A DNA stretch of 64,000 nucleotides from Rosettibacter primus (lineage in GTDB: Bacteria > Bacteroidota > Ignavibacteria > Ignavibacteriales > Melioribacteraceae), in contig NZ_JAYKGK010000001.1 in NCBI RefSeq assembly GCF_036860675.1, positions 434,001 to 498,000 of the forward strand. Reading direction: 5' to 3'. The notes under the pieces were generated by a model. It was given only the letters and a program-made list of their open reading frames with translations, searched no databases and had not been told where the DNA came from. Each line of letters opens with the position of its first letter. Positions within the stretch are counted from its first letter, which is position 1. Below are positions 7,338 to 16,207 of this stretch, in pieces. The translations under genes and the position numbers were made by a program.

Positions 7338-9569
7338 TTAAACTTTGACCTTACTTTTCTTTGAGCCATTTGTAGGATTTGAATAATAGTAATAATATTT
7401 GTAATAAGAACTATAACCGCTTCTATATTGAAAATTATTCAATACAACTCCCAGAAACGATAAATTATCTCTTCTTAATATATCGACTGATTTTTCCATC
7501 AAATCAACTTCAGTATTGTTTGCAGAAACTACAAGAATAGTTCCATCAACATATTGAGCTAATATTTCAGAATCTGTTACAGCAATAAGAGGAGCAGAAT
7601 CAAGAATTATATAATCAAAATCCTTTCTTAATTTTTCCAGAAAAGATTCCATTTGAGTAGAACCAAGAATTTCAGAAGGATTAGGAGGAATCGTACCGGC
7701 ACTTATATAAAATAAATTATTAACTGGAGTATGACGCAAAATTTGTTCAAAAGATGCTTGACCAAAAAAGTAATCAGTAAAACCTGGAAATCTTTTTTCA
7801 TTAAAAACATTATGAACTCTTGGTTTTCTCAAATCTGCATCTAACAAAAGTGTTTTAAAATTTGCAAGAGCAAGACTTCCAGCAAGATTTACCGAAGTGG
7901 TTGTCTTACCTTCAAGTGACATTGAGGATGTTACTAAAATTATTTTTAAGGATTCTTTATCAATCTTAGAAAATTTAATTCTTGTTCTAAGGGCTCTATA
8001 AGCTTCGCTTGCACTTGCATCAGGTTTTTTTGCAACAATAAATTCTAATTCTTTATTATTACTATTTAATCCTTCAATTTGAGGTATCCATGCAAGAATA
8101 TTAATATTTCTGTTTTGAATATCTTCAGGAGTTTTAATAGTATTATCAAAACGATTACGTACAAATGCAAAGCTAACTCCCAGTCCTAAACCTAAGAATA
8201 ATCCTATTACTACAATTAAAGGTCTATTTGGTTTAGCTGGTTTAAGTGGAATAAGTGCAGGGTCAATGATTAATACATTACCTGGGACAGATTGTTCATT
8301 AATAATTGCTTCTTGATATTTCTCTTCAACTTGAAGATATAATTTTTCATATGCAGATTGTTCTCTTGATAATCTTGCAAGGTCAATTGAACTTGTAGGA
8401 AGTTTGCTTAATCTTTTATCATATTCTCCAACAATTTCATTCAATTTTTTATATGAGGCTAATAATGACTGATATTTTACTTCTTCTTCAAGAACTTTTT
8501 TTGTTAAATCTTTTATTTCATCAGGACTTGCAGCTAAGATACCAGCACGATAGACTGTAAGCTGGCTGTTTAATTTTTCTCTTAAATCGTTAATCTTAGA
8601 ATCAAATTCTCTAATTATCTCATCTTTCTTACGTGAATCTCTACTCGAAGATAATGCACGATCTTTTTGTGTCATTAAATCTGCAATTTGCATTTGTAAA
8701 TTTTTTATATAAGGTTCTGTTGCAAAACTTTCAATATAATCTTTTATGTTTGGATCTTTCTTTGCTAATTCAGCTTTGTATTGATTTAGAGTTTTCTCTG
8801 CAATAGTCAAATCAATTTTTGTTGCATTCATCTTAGCTTCAAAATCTGTTGTTTGTTCTATTAAAGCTCTTGCTTGTTCTGGCAGCTGAACTATACCTTT
8901 TTGTTCTTGATAATTTCTTAATGCTTCTTCAACCTGAGCAAGTTCAGAAAGTTTTTCTTCACGTTGTTGTGCTAAAAAATTTTTTATTGCTGTTAATTGT
9001 TGACGATTATATTCAAGGTTCAATTCTTTGTAAGCTGCAGCATAACTATTTGCTATAATGGCTGCTTCTTTTGGTGATGGGGATTCAACATTAATTTCAA
9101 CAATATCCAGACCGCGTTTCTGGTCAATCGAAACCGCTTTCTCTAAAATATCTATAATATCTTCTTTAGGAAGAAGCACAGGAATGCTTTTTTGTTCGGA
9201 ATTATCTATTATTAAGCTAAAAATATTTTTTGTACCTGAAGTTTTGAAACTATCAATTAATGCTTGTGCAACTTTATCTCTTAATTTGTAACTCTTTAAT
9301 ATTTCAATTTCATTTGCTATAAATCTGTCACTTCCAAAATCCTGAAATTCAGGTATTAATGGAGAATCTAAGATACTTCCTTGCGGTTTTGTAATTTTTA
9401 AGGCTGTTGTAGTTTTATAAATGTCAGGAGCATTTATAGCATAAACTGCACCAATAATCAAACCTGTCAAACCAATAATTATTATAACACCGAGATTTAG
9501 TTTTATCAAGTTTACATATTCTCTCAATGAATTTGAGTCCTGATAATCTCTGTTGTTTACTGCTTCCAC
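7338..9569 (-). CDS. Polysaccharide co-polymerase / BY-type tyrosine autokinase (Wzc-like)
   Basis: This 743-residue inner-membrane protein combines the chain-length regulator and tyrosine kinase of capsule or exopolysaccharide export. Seen in order: a Wzz domain with a first membrane helix (about 25-50), long periplasmic coiled coils (about 190-430), a second helix ('LIVVIGLFLGLGLGVSFAF'), then the kinase with Walker A 'SSMSLEGKTTTSVN', Walker A' 'LLLDADLRKPR' and a Walker B-like 'DYIILDSAP'. The C-terminus is a tyrosine cluster (GYSSYYKYYYYYS), the usual autophosphorylation site. It sits between the SLBB export gene and uxs. Confidence 0.93.
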   Translation of the reverse strand: MEAVNNRDYQDSNSLREYVNLIKLNLGVIIIIGLTGLIIGAVYAINAPDIYKTTTALKITKPQGSILDSPLIPEFQDFGSDRFIANEIEILKSYKLRDKVAQALIDSFKTSGTKNIFSLIIDNSEQKSIPVLLPKEDIIDILEKAVSIDQKRGLDIVEINVESPSPKEAAIIANSYAAAYKELNLEYNRQQLTAIKNFLAQQREEKLSELAQVEEALRNYQEQKGIVQLPEQARALIEQTTDFEAKMNATKIDLTIAEKTLNQYKAELAKKDPNIKDYIESFATEPYIKNLQMQIADLMTQKDRALSSSRDSRKKDEIIREFDSKINDLREKLNSQLTVYRAGILAASPDEIKDLTKKVLEEEVKYQSLLASYKKLNEIVGEYDKRLSKLPTSSIDLARLSREQSAYEKLYLQVEEKYQEAIINEQSVPGNVLIIDPALIPLKPAKPNRPLIVVIGLFLGLGLGVSFAFVRNRFDNTIKTPEDIQNRNINILAWIPQIEGLNSNNKELEFIVAKKPDASASEAYRALRTRIKFSKIDKESLKIILVTSSMSLEGKTTTSVNLAGSLALANFKTLLLDADLRKPRVHNVFNEKRFPGFTDYFFGQASFEQILRHTPVNNLFYISAGTIPPNPSEILGSTQMESFLEKLRKDFDYIILDSAPLIAVTDSEILAQYVDGTILVVSANNTEVDLMEKSVDILRRDNLSFLGVVLNNFQYRSGYSSYYKYYYYYSNPTNGSKKSKVKV

Positions 9570-9579
9570 AATACCCTCA

Positions 9580-10107
9580 TTAATTTCTTGTTATGTTTAG
9601 GATTAATATAGATAATGATATTAAAGCACTCAAAACAGAAACCCAAATACTAACTTTATCTCTTGTATATAATCTTGGAGCACCTGGTACAACCAGAATA
9701 TCACCAGCTTCTAAATTAGGAGGTTTTTTATAAGCTTTTGTTAATTTACTTTCATACATAATATCATTATAATCAATTTTTATTAGTACCTGTGTAGAAT
9801 CTTCATTAACACGATAAATTCTTAAATCATCAAGATGAGCTGCATCAGTCGGACCACCCGCATATGATAATAAATCAATAACAGTAGTATAAATTGGGAC
9901 TACATATTTCCCAGGATAGCGAACAAAACCCCAAATCGATACTTTTATATTAACGGCTTCAGGGTCAGAAAAATCAAAATAGCCTGATGCCTGATTGTAA
10001 CGATTAAACAAATTTGATGAACCAAGTTCATAATCCTTAACCTGAGCATCTATTGATGAAAAAATTAGAAGGAAAAATGTTAGTATAAATAATTTTCTTT
10101 TTATCAT
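9580..10107 (-). CDS. SLBB-domain polysaccharide export protein, short form
   Basis: A 175-residue protein with a signal peptide ending near 'SSIDAQ'. One SLBB beta-grasp domain is clear: 'VSIWGFVRYPGKYVVP', 'TVIDLLSYAGGPT' and 'LDDLRIYRVNED'. The C-terminus is a hydrophobic segment ('VLSALISLSILILNI'). Wza-type export proteins also carry an N-terminal Poly_export domain, which is absent here. It lies 10 bases before the wzc-like gene, so a role in the same export path is likely, perhaps as an accessory subunit. The outer-membrane channel may be encoded elsewhere. Confidence 0.8.
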   Translation of the reverse strand: MIKRKLFILTFFLLIFSSIDAQVKDYELGSSNLFNRYNQASGYFDFSDPEAVNIKVSIWGFVRYPGKYVVPIYTTVIDLLSYAGGPTDAAHLDDLRIYRVNEDSTQVLIKIDYNDIMYESKLTKAYKKPPNLEAGDILVVPGAPRLYTRDKVSIWVSVLSALISLSILILNITRN

Positions 10108-10114
10108 TAAGCCC

Positions 10115-10993
10115 TCACCTTAAATCTTCCTGTAAAATTGTTAATGAAATTGTTCTAGATGAAAAATAACTTCCAATAAATCCTAATATTATTCCAGTTA
10201 ATAATGCAATTATATAATTGCCCTTAAAAACTATGCTCAATTTAATATTATTTAGTAAGGTAATCAATAATAACTCTAAAATATAATTAATACCAATACA
10301 TATTATTCCTGATATTATTCCAATTAGAATTCCATATAATATGATTGGAATCTTAATGGTTGATAATTTTGCTCCAACAAGCTTCATTGTTTGATATAAA
10401 TTTTTATTAGATTCTATTTGAATTCTGCTGTTTGTATAAACAAGATAAATTGAAAGTAAAATTAATAGAACAGAAAATATGTACACAATTACTTGACCGG
10501 ATTTCAAATATTTCAAAATCTTTATAATAAATTCATTATCATAAACTACATCTGTTATACCTGAAATTGACTTTAATCTGTTTATTTCTGTAATAATATT
10601 TTCATATGATATTTTTTCTGGCTTAAATTTTATAATAAAAGAAGGTGGTAATGGATTTTCTGTTAACACATCTCTAAAGTCTTCTCCAGTATCTCGTATA
10701 AATTCTTTTACTGCTTCTTCCTTACTTATAAATTTTATAGATGCAATATTTGGTTGATTTAATATTTCTTCGTGTATTAATTGAATTCTTGATGAATCAA
10801 TAAAATTCTCTAAGAATACAGTGACTTCTATACTTTTCTTTATTCTTTGAGAATACTTATTAGATAACTGGATTACTAGGATTGAAAAACTTGTCATCAA
10901 TATTGCAATTGTAGTAACTGATATAATTACAACTGATGCAAAAGGTGAACGGTTAAAAATTCTCAAAGCTTCTTTAATGTAAAATGTTATCAT
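10115..10993 (-). CDS. ftsX: Cell division protein FtsX
   Basis: FtsX is the permease half of the FtsEX complex that activates peptidoglycan hydrolases at the septum. The 292-residue protein has the expected plan: a short cytoplasmic start, one membrane helix (about 20-43), a periplasmic domain of about 125 residues ('EVTVFLENFIDSSRIQ' onward), then three C-terminal helices. The motif 'MKLVGAKLSTIKIPIILYG' in the cytoplasmic loop matches the MacB/FtsX family. No ftsE is next to it or elsewhere in the window, so the ATPase must be encoded apart. Confidence 0.9.
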   Translation of the reverse strand: MITFYIKEALRIFNRSPFASVVIISVTTIAILMTSFSILVIQLSNKYSQRIKKSIEVTVFLENFIDSSRIQLIHEEILNQPNIASIKFISKEEAVKEFIRDTGEDFRDVLTENPLPPSFIIKFKPEKISYENIITEINRLKSISGITDVVYDNEFIIKILKYLKSGQVIVYIFSVLLILLSIYLVYTNSRIQIESNKNLYQTMKLVGAKLSTIKIPIILYGILIGIISGIICIGINYILELLLITLLNNIKLSIVFKGNYIIALLTGIILGFIGSYFSSRTISLTILQEDLR

Positions 10994-10998
10994 AACAA

Positions 10999-11493
10999 TT
11001 AGAAATTTGATTCATCTATCCAGTGAATAATCTTCCATTTATTATTTGAATCTTTGTTTAACTCAAGATTAACTTTACCATCAACATAAACTATATCTGT
11101 TGGGTTAAATGTTATTGTTAAATTAAAGCTTCTTACAATATGAGTGGAATCGCCACTGATTGATACAATATTATTCCAAATCAAATCAAGTCGTTGTGAA
11201 TTTTGAAAAAGTCCATATGTAACTCTCATCTCTTCATCTCTTCCCCAGCTTACATCTGCACCAATGTTGTAATCCCGATAAGTAAAGATGAAATTTTTAT
11301 CTAATAGTTGGCTATAAATTAAAGTATCCTTAAAAGTGTAAGCATACTGGAAATTTTTAAAAACACCCTCCACACTTGACAAGTCACTTATTAGACTTTG
11401 TGAGCCGCTTAAATTTTCATCAAGTTTTGGAGCAAATGGGTTGTAGCAGCTATTTATAATAATTACCAAAAATATAAATGCAAATTTTTTAAT
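10999..11493 (-). CDS. Small lipoprotein, probable ATT start
   Basis: From the ATT at 11493 the product has 164 residues and opens as (M)KKFAFIFLVIIINSC, a textbook lipoprotein signal with the lipid cysteine at residue 16. GGGAGG lies seven bases upstream of this ATT. The only standard start nearby, TTG at 11469, would cut off the lysines and half of the hydrophobic core and has no ribosome-binding site. The ATT overlaps the stop of the preceding gene by one base (ATTAA), suggesting translational coupling. The mature part resembles the preceding lipoprotein (NTF2-like alpha+beta style) and has no known function. Confidence 0.75.
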   Translation of the reverse strand: MKKFAFIFLVIIINSCYNPFAPKLDENLSGSQSLISDLSSVEGVFKNFQYAYTFKDTLIYSQLLDKNFIFTYRDYNIGADVSWGRDEEMRVTYGLFQNSQRLDLIWNNIVSISGDSTHIVRSFNLTITFNPTDIVYVDGKVNLELNKDSNNKWKIIHWIDESNF

Positions 11494-12070
11494 AAGCTGT
11501 CCTCCCTTTTAACTCGCTCCAGCATAAAAAATTTTCTTTTTTAATATCCTGCCACTCAACAATTGACCATTGTTCTCTTGAATCATAAAATATTTTAAAC
11601 TGCGCACTTCCTTTATAGGTACCGCCAATTAATTGATTGTTTGAATTGATTGTCAATATATAATCAAAATAATAAACAGCACTATCTCCAAATAAATATT
11701 TCTGAGTGTTCTCCATTAATAAATTTATATTTTTGCCTTGAGGTAATTTCGATATTAAATTTATAAAATATTGCCTTTCTTCTCTAATTGTCCAGTTGTT
11801 CAACACAGGATATTGAGCGGATGAACCGGATGCAGGTATAAAACTAAATTTCTTTTTCAAGAATGAAGTATCAACAAAACAAGAGATATAGTTTTCAATA
11901 ATTTTTTCTTCTACTGAGGATTTGAAATTATTAAACAGAATTTCTGGAGATGTTGCTGCCAAAAAACTGGAACTTGGTTTATTCGGTTCCTCAGGATTTC
12001 TTGTCGTAAAAATATCACATGAGATTAACAAAGAAAAAATAATTGTTATATAAAAAAATCTTCTTATCAT
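11489..12070 (-). CDS. Lipoprotein of unknown function
   Basis: A 193-residue protein whose N-terminus (MIRRFFYITIIFSLLISCD) is a lipoprotein signal with cysteine at 18. A Pro/Ser-rich linker follows, then 'SPEILFNNFKSSVEEK', resembling the region after the cysteine in the next gene. The two probably arose by duplication of a SnoaL/NTF2-like module; that fold is a guess. Its start overlaps the methyltransferase stop by four bases. No function can be assigned. Confidence 0.75.
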   Translation of the reverse strand: MIRRFFYITIIFSLLISCDIFTTRNPEEPNKPSSSFLAATSPEILFNNFKSSVEEKIIENYISCFVDTSFLKKKFSFIPASGSSAQYPVLNNWTIREERQYFINLISKLPQGKNINLLMENTQKYLFGDSAVYYFDYILTINSNNQLIGGTYKGSAQFKIFYDSREQWSIVEWQDIKKENFLCWSELKGRTAY

Positions 12071-12804
12071 TTTCTGAAAAATAAAATTAATCTCGGTGAA
12101 AGATTTTCATGAAATTCGTTTCCATCATAATCACCAAAAATCTTATCAAATTTATATCCCGCTTTTAAAAATTCGTCGATTATTGTATTTACATCATACA
12201 ATTTAACAGATTCAAAATATTTTTCTATCGAATTATTACTTGAAATTGTTATTTCTTTAATAACTCTGTCGTTTACAATTTTTCTTTTTTCAATTACTCT
12301 TAAATTATTAATAATTTTTTCTGATTGTGGTACTAAATTTTTCTCTAAATAATATTTATTAAAATAATCCATTACATAATAACCATTTTCTTTGAGAAAA
12401 TTTACCGCTCTTCTTATGAAACTAAAATTTTCGTCATCATTTTCAAAGTAACCAAAGCTTGTGAATAAATTCAGTATTAAATCGAACCCAGTCTTAAAGC
12501 AAATTTCTCTGATATCTGCTTGTATCAAATTTAATTTAACATTTTGAAAAACGGAATTCTCATAAGCTTTTCCCAGTAAATTTTTGCTAAGGTCAAAACC
12601 AAAAACTTTATAACCTTTAAGTGAAAGATAGATTGCATGTCTGCCCGAACCACATGCTGCATCAAGAATTTTTGATGATTCAGGCAGATTAGTTACAGAT
12701 AAAATTAACTCAGATAACCTTTTTGCATCTGAGTCATCACGATGATTATATACATAAAGGTAGTTAGGAGATTCGAACCAATCTTTATACCAATTTTGCA
12801 TCAC
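12067..12804 (-). CDS. Class I SAM-dependent methyltransferase
   Basis: A 245-residue protein with a Rossmann methyltransferase core. Motif I is 'ILDAACGSGRHAIYL' (about 45-59), followed by the acidic end of strand 2 in 'VFGFDLSKNLL' and 'LIQADIREI'. The N-terminus 'WYKDWFESPNYLYVYNHRDD' is typical of a group of small methyltransferases often found near recR in Bacteroidota-like genomes. The substrate is not known. It overlaps recR and the next lipoprotein by four bases each, so translation of the three is probably coupled. Confidence 0.82.
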   Translation of the reverse strand: MMQNWYKDWFESPNYLYVYNHRDDSDAKRLSELILSVTNLPESSKILDAACGSGRHAIYLSLKGYKVFGFDLSKNLLGKAYENSVFQNVKLNLIQADIREICFKTGFDLILNLFTSFGYFENDDENFSFIRRAVNFLKENGYYVMDYFNKYYLEKNLVPQSEKIINNLRVIEKRKIVNDRVIKEITISSNNSIEKYFESVKLYDVNTIIDEFLKAGYKFDKIFGDYDGNEFHENLSPRLILFFRK

Positions 12805-13397
12805 AATGTTATTCTTCCGCTAAAGGCTCTACCAATTGTTGCAGGGTCAGCAAATTCAAGGTCGCCACCAATTGGTAAACCACGAGCAATTCTTGATACT
12901 TTAATTGGATATTGCTTTAATAATTTTATTAAATACAACGAAGTTGTATCGCCTTCGGTATCAGGATTAAGTGCAAGAATAACTTCATTAATCCCACCTT
13001 TTTCAATTCTTGAAATAAGTTCTTGAATATGAAGTTGTTCTGCCGTAACATGAGCAAGCGGATTTAATACTCCACCAAGGACATGATATAATCCATTGTA
13101 CTCATTTGTTTTTTCAATTGCAATCACATCGCTTGCTTCTTCAACAACACATATTATTGAATGGTCTCTTTTAGGACTTAAGCAAATATCACATTTTTCA
13201 CCAACAGAGAGATTAAAACATTCTGAACAAAAACGAATTTTTGTTTTTAAATCTGATAATGCTTGGATAAGTGCGTTTACACTGTTCTCATCACTTTTTA
13301 AAATGTAAAGCGCTAATCTTTGAGCTGTTTTCTTCCCAATAGATGGAAGTTTGCTCAGTTCATCAATTGCTTTTTGTAATGGTTCTGCTATCAACAA
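12801..13397 (-). CDS. recR: Recombination mediator RecR
   Basis: RecR works with RecO (and RecF) to load RecA on gapped DNA. The 198-residue length matches the family. Seen: the helix-hairpin-helix 'LPSIGKKTAQRLAL', the zinc finger Cys57/Cys60/Cys69/Cys72 and a Toprim domain beginning 'IICVVEEASDVIAIE', with 'NPDTEGDTT' carrying its acidic residues. It follows the YbaB/EbfC gene by two bases, a conserved pairing in many bacteria. Confidence 0.97.
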   Translation of the reverse strand: MLIAEPLQKAIDELSKLPSIGKKTAQRLALYILKSDENSVNALIQALSDLKTKIRFCSECFNLSVGEKCDICLSPKRDHSIICVVEEASDVIAIEKTNEYNGLYHVLGGVLNPLAHVTAEQLHIQELISRIEKGGINEVILALNPDTEGDTTSLYLIKLLKQYPIKVSRIARGLPIGGDLEFADPATIGRAFSGRITL

Positions 13398-13399
13398 TT

Positions 13400-13726
13400 T
13401 TAAAATCCAGGTATGTTGAATCCAGGTGGCAGCATTCCTTTAGTAATATTTCCGATTTCTTCTTCTGCTAATTTACCAGCAGATTGCAAAGCTTTATTTA
13501 CTGCAGCTACAATCAAATCTTCTATCATTTCCTTATCGCCGCTTTTAATAATTTCATCATCTATTGTAATTGAAATAATTTCTTTTTTGCCATTTGCAAC
13601 AACTTTTACCATTCCACCACCACTTTCTTCAGTTACAGTTTTATTTTCCAGTTCGGCTTGAACTTTTGCCATCTCTTCCTGCATTTTTTGAATTTGCTTT
13701 AACATTCCCTGCATATTAAAATTCAT
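13400..13726 (-). CDS. ebfC: YbaB/EbfC family nucleoid-associated protein
   Basis: YbaB/EbfC proteins are small dimers that bind DNA and often accompany recR. The 108-residue protein shows the family pattern: a Met/Gln-rich coiled start ('MLKQIQKMQEEMAKVQAELE'), a central strand 'VVANGKKEIISITID' and the helix 'EDLIVAAVNKALQ'. A strong AAAGGAGG precedes the ATG at 13726. It appears to be the first gene of the nine-gene minus-strand operon and faces psd divergently across about 115 bases. Confidence 0.95.
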   Translation of the reverse strand: MNFNMQGMLKQIQKMQEEMAKVQAELENKTVTEESGGGMVKVVANGKKEIISITIDDEIIKSGDKEMIEDLIVAAVNKALQSAGKLAEEEIGNITKGMLPPGFNIPGF

Positions 13727-13842
13727 TTATCCTCCTTTAAATAATTATTTTTTTCTGATTGCAGCACAAAATTACCAAAAAAAATATTCACAAGAAATTA
13801 AAGCAAGAAAATATTAGATTTGCAATCGTTCTTAATAGATTA

Positions 13843-14505
13843 ATGAGATTTATGATTTCTAAATATGGCATTAATACATTTATAATTCTTGCTGCTTTTT
13901 CGCTAATATTAGTAGCAGTATCTTTTTTAATAAGCAACAATTGGATTAAATACACATTATTAATTGTAGGAATTTTATTTTTACTTTTTAACATCAATTT
14001 TTTTAGAGACCCCGAACGAAATACGCCTGAAGGTGATAATATAATTGTTTCATCAGCTGATGGAGAAATAATTAGCATAAAAGAAGTTTTTGAAAAAAGA
14101 TTTATAAATGACAATGCAATTCAAGTGTCAATATTTATGTCACCTCTTAATGTTCATGTCAATCGAATTCCAATTAACGGCACAATTGATTATTTGAATC
14201 ACATCAAAGGTGATTATTTAGTAGCATTTCATGAAAAATCAGATTTGAGAAATGAGAGAACTGAAATTGGGATAACAAGCAAATACGGCAAAGTATTATT
14301 CACACAAATAGCTGGTTTCATTGCACGAAGAATTGTTTTTGATTTAAGACTTGGAGACACAGTCAAAGCAGGTCAAAGATTTGGAATGATTAAATTTGGA
14401 AGTCGTTCCGATATAATTGTTCCTAAAAACTGGAATATTAAAGTAAAAGTTGGAGATAAAGTAAAAGCAGGTGAAACAATAATTTTTGAGCATATAAATG
14501 AATAA
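13843..14505 (+). CDS. psd: Phosphatidylserine decarboxylase proenzyme, short (PSD-A-like) form
   Basis: PSD makes phosphatidylethanolamine by decarboxylating phosphatidylserine, using a pyruvoyl group formed by self-cleavage. The cleavage site is seen in 'MIKFGSRSDIIVP', where the Ser of GS becomes the pyruvoyl residue. Two hydrophobic segments near the N-terminus suggest a membrane anchor, followed by 'NFFRDPERNTP'. ATG 13843 gives 220 residues, the usual size for this form. The frame is open from a TTG at 13759, adding 28 basic residues, but neither start has a clear ribosome-binding site. It overlaps pssA by eight bases. Confidence 0.9.
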   Translation: MRFMISKYGINTFIILAAFSLILVAVSFLISNNWIKYTLLIVGILFLLFNINFFRDPERNTPEGDNIIVSSADGEIISIKEVFEKRFINDNAIQVSIFMSPLNVHVNRIPINGTIDYLNHIKGDYLVAFHEKSDLRNERTEIGITSKYGKVLFTQIAGFIARRIVFDLRLGDTVKAGQRFGMIKFGSRSDIIVPKNWNIKVKVGDKVKAGETIIFEHINE

Positions 14506-15220
14506 ACTATTAACAAAATCATTCATTGCTAATTTTATTACATCATTAAATATTTTTTGCGGTTTTATTTCAATAATTTATGCTTCTCAAGAAAATTTTA
14601 AGATGGCTGCAATATTTATAATTATTGCTGCAATATTTGACACAATGGATGGATTGATAGCAAGACTTTTAGATACTTCGAGCCGTTTTGGAGTTGAACT
14701 GGATTCACTTTCTGATATTGTAAGTTTTGGATTAGCTCCCTCTTTTCTTGTTTATAAAGCTTATGCCTTTCAATATGATTATATTGGCATAATTATCAGT
14801 TCATTTTTATTAATAGCTGGTGCTCTTCGACTTGCAAGATTTAATATTTTAATTGAAGATCTTAAAACAAAAAGTGATTTTACCGGACTTCCAATCCCAC
14901 TTTCTGCTCTTACAATTTCTACATTGATTTATTCTTATTATCAAGATTCAAAAATTGTAGAACCTTATAATAATTTTATATTTCCATTAATAATTATCCT
15001 TTCGATATTAATGGTAAGCAAAATTAAATATAGAACATTGCCAAAATTTAGCAGCAAAAAATTTATAAAGAAATTATTAATATTTTTGATATTAATTATA
15101 ATTTTACTTTCTGCAATTGTTACAAACGGTAAATATCTTTTCTTTGTTTTTCTTTCGGTTGTACTTTTTGGAATATTGAATCATATATATTTATTACTCA
15201 AAAAGACACAAATAAATTAA
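14498..15220 (+). CDS. pssA: CDP-diacylglycerol-serine O-phosphatidyltransferase
   Basis: PssA makes phosphatidylserine, the substrate of the PSD encoded just upstream, so the two genes form a phosphatidylethanolamine pathway. The 240-residue protein is very hydrophobic, with several membrane helices. The CDP-alcohol phosphotransferase signature is complete: 'FDTMDGLIARLLDTSSRFG' followed by 'ELDSLSD', which fits DGxxARx8GxxxDxxxD. The ATG lies inside the end of psd. Confidence 0.95.
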   Translation: MNKLLTKSFIANFITSLNIFCGFISIIYASQENFKMAAIFIIIAAIFDTMDGLIARLLDTSSRFGVELDSLSDIVSFGLAPSFLVYKAYAFQYDYIGIIISSFLLIAGALRLARFNILIEDLKTKSDFTGLPIPLSALTISTLIYSYYQDSKIVEPYNNFIFPLIIILSILMVSKIKYRTLPKFSSKKFIKKLLIFLILIIILLSAIVTNGKYLFFVFLSVVLFGILNHIYLLLKKTQIN

Positions 15221-15232
15221 TGGAGTAAAAAA

Positions 15233-15484
15233 TTGTTCAAAGCAGTAGTTATTGTTAAAAGAAGACCAAAAATACTTGACCCGCAAGGCAAAGCGGTAGA
15301 GCAAGGAGCAAAATTGCTGGGATTTAATAATGTTAAAAACACAAGAATCGGTAAATACATTGAATTTTTTGTTGATACAGACGACAGAGATGCTGCTGAA
15401 AAAGAAGTTCTTGAATACAGTCAAAAATTATTATCAAATCCAATAATGGAAGATTTTGAATACACTCTTGAAGAAGTAAAATGA
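15233..15484 (+). CDS. purS: Phosphoribosylformylglycinamidine synthase subunit PurS
   Basis: PurS bridges PurL and PurQ in the three-part FGAM synthase of purine synthesis. The 83-residue protein has the family pattern: 'VIVKRRPKILDPQGKAVEQG', then 'ARIGKYIE'-like 'NTRIGKYIEFFVD', and an acidic C-terminus. It starts at TTG 15233 with GGAG upstream, and its last codon overlaps the purQ start by four bases. No purL lies in the window. Confidence 0.95.
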   Translation: MFKAVVIVKRRPKILDPQGKAVEQGAKLLGFNNVKNTRIGKYIEFFVDTDDRDAAEKEVLEYSQKLLSNPIMEDFEYTLEEVK

Positions 15485-16176
15485 AACCAAAATTCGGCAT
15501 TATCGTTTTCCCTGGAGCCAATTGTGACCACGATGCCTATTACGCTACAAAAAAAGTTTTAGGTTATGATGCAGAATTTATATGGCATAAAGAAAGAGAT
15601 TTGAAGAATTCTAATGTTATAATTCTTCCCGGTGGTTTTTCTTACGGCGATTATTTACGAACTGGCGCAATTGCAAGATTCTCTCCTGTTATGGAAGAAG
15701 TAATAAAATTTGCTGATAAAGGTGGAATAGTAATTGGTATCTGCAATGGTTTCCAGATTCTTCTTGAATCAGGTTTATTACCTGGTGCAATGCAGAAAAA
15801 TCAATCTTTAAAATTTATCTGCAAAGATGTATACATTAAAATTGAGAACAGAGAAACAATTTTTACAAAATCCATTAAACAGGATGTACTCAAAATTCCA
15901 ATTGCTCATGGTGAAGGAAATTACTACGCTGACGAAGAAACTCTTAAAGCACTTGAAGAAAATAAACAAATAGTTTTTAAGTATTCATCAAAAGAAGGTA
16001 AGGTTTATAAAGAATTTAATCCTAATGGTTCTCTCAAAAATATTGCAGGCATAGTAAACAAAAATGGGAATGTACTGGGTATGATGCCTCATCCAGAAAG
16101 AGCTTGTGACCCATTGTTGAAAAGAACTGATGGAGCTCTAATCTTTAAATCAATTGCAGAAAATATGGTTTATTAA
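15481..16176 (+). CDS. purQ: Phosphoribosylformylglycinamidine synthase subunit PurQ
   Basis: PurQ is the glutaminase subunit that feeds ammonia to PurL. The 231-residue class I amidotransferase carries the nucleophile Cys88 in 'IGICNGFQIL' and the His/Glu pair in 'MMPHPERACD' near the C-terminus. The N-terminal 'VFPGANCDHDAY' and 'PGGFSYGDYLR' are diagnostic for PurQ rather than for other amidotransferases. Overlap with purS suggests coupled translation at a fixed ratio. Confidence 0.97.
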   Translation: MKPKFGIIVFPGANCDHDAYYATKKVLGYDAEFIWHKERDLKNSNVIILPGGFSYGDYLRTGAIARFSPVMEEVIKFADKGGIVIGICNGFQILLESGLLPGAMQKNQSLKFICKDVYIKIENRETIFTKSIKQDVLKIPIAHGEGNYYADEETLKALEENKQIVFKYSSKEGKVYKEFNPNGSLKNIAGIVNKNGNVLGMMPHPERACDPLLKRTDGALIFKSIAENMVY

Positions 16177-16207
16177 AATAATTTTATAAATATAACTGGA
16201 GGTAATT

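Noticed and set aside
7339..7420. Tyr-rich tail of the Wzc-like kinase as a frameshift artefact
   Set aside because: C-terminal tyrosine clusters are normal in BY-kinases and the frame ends cleanly three bases before uxs.
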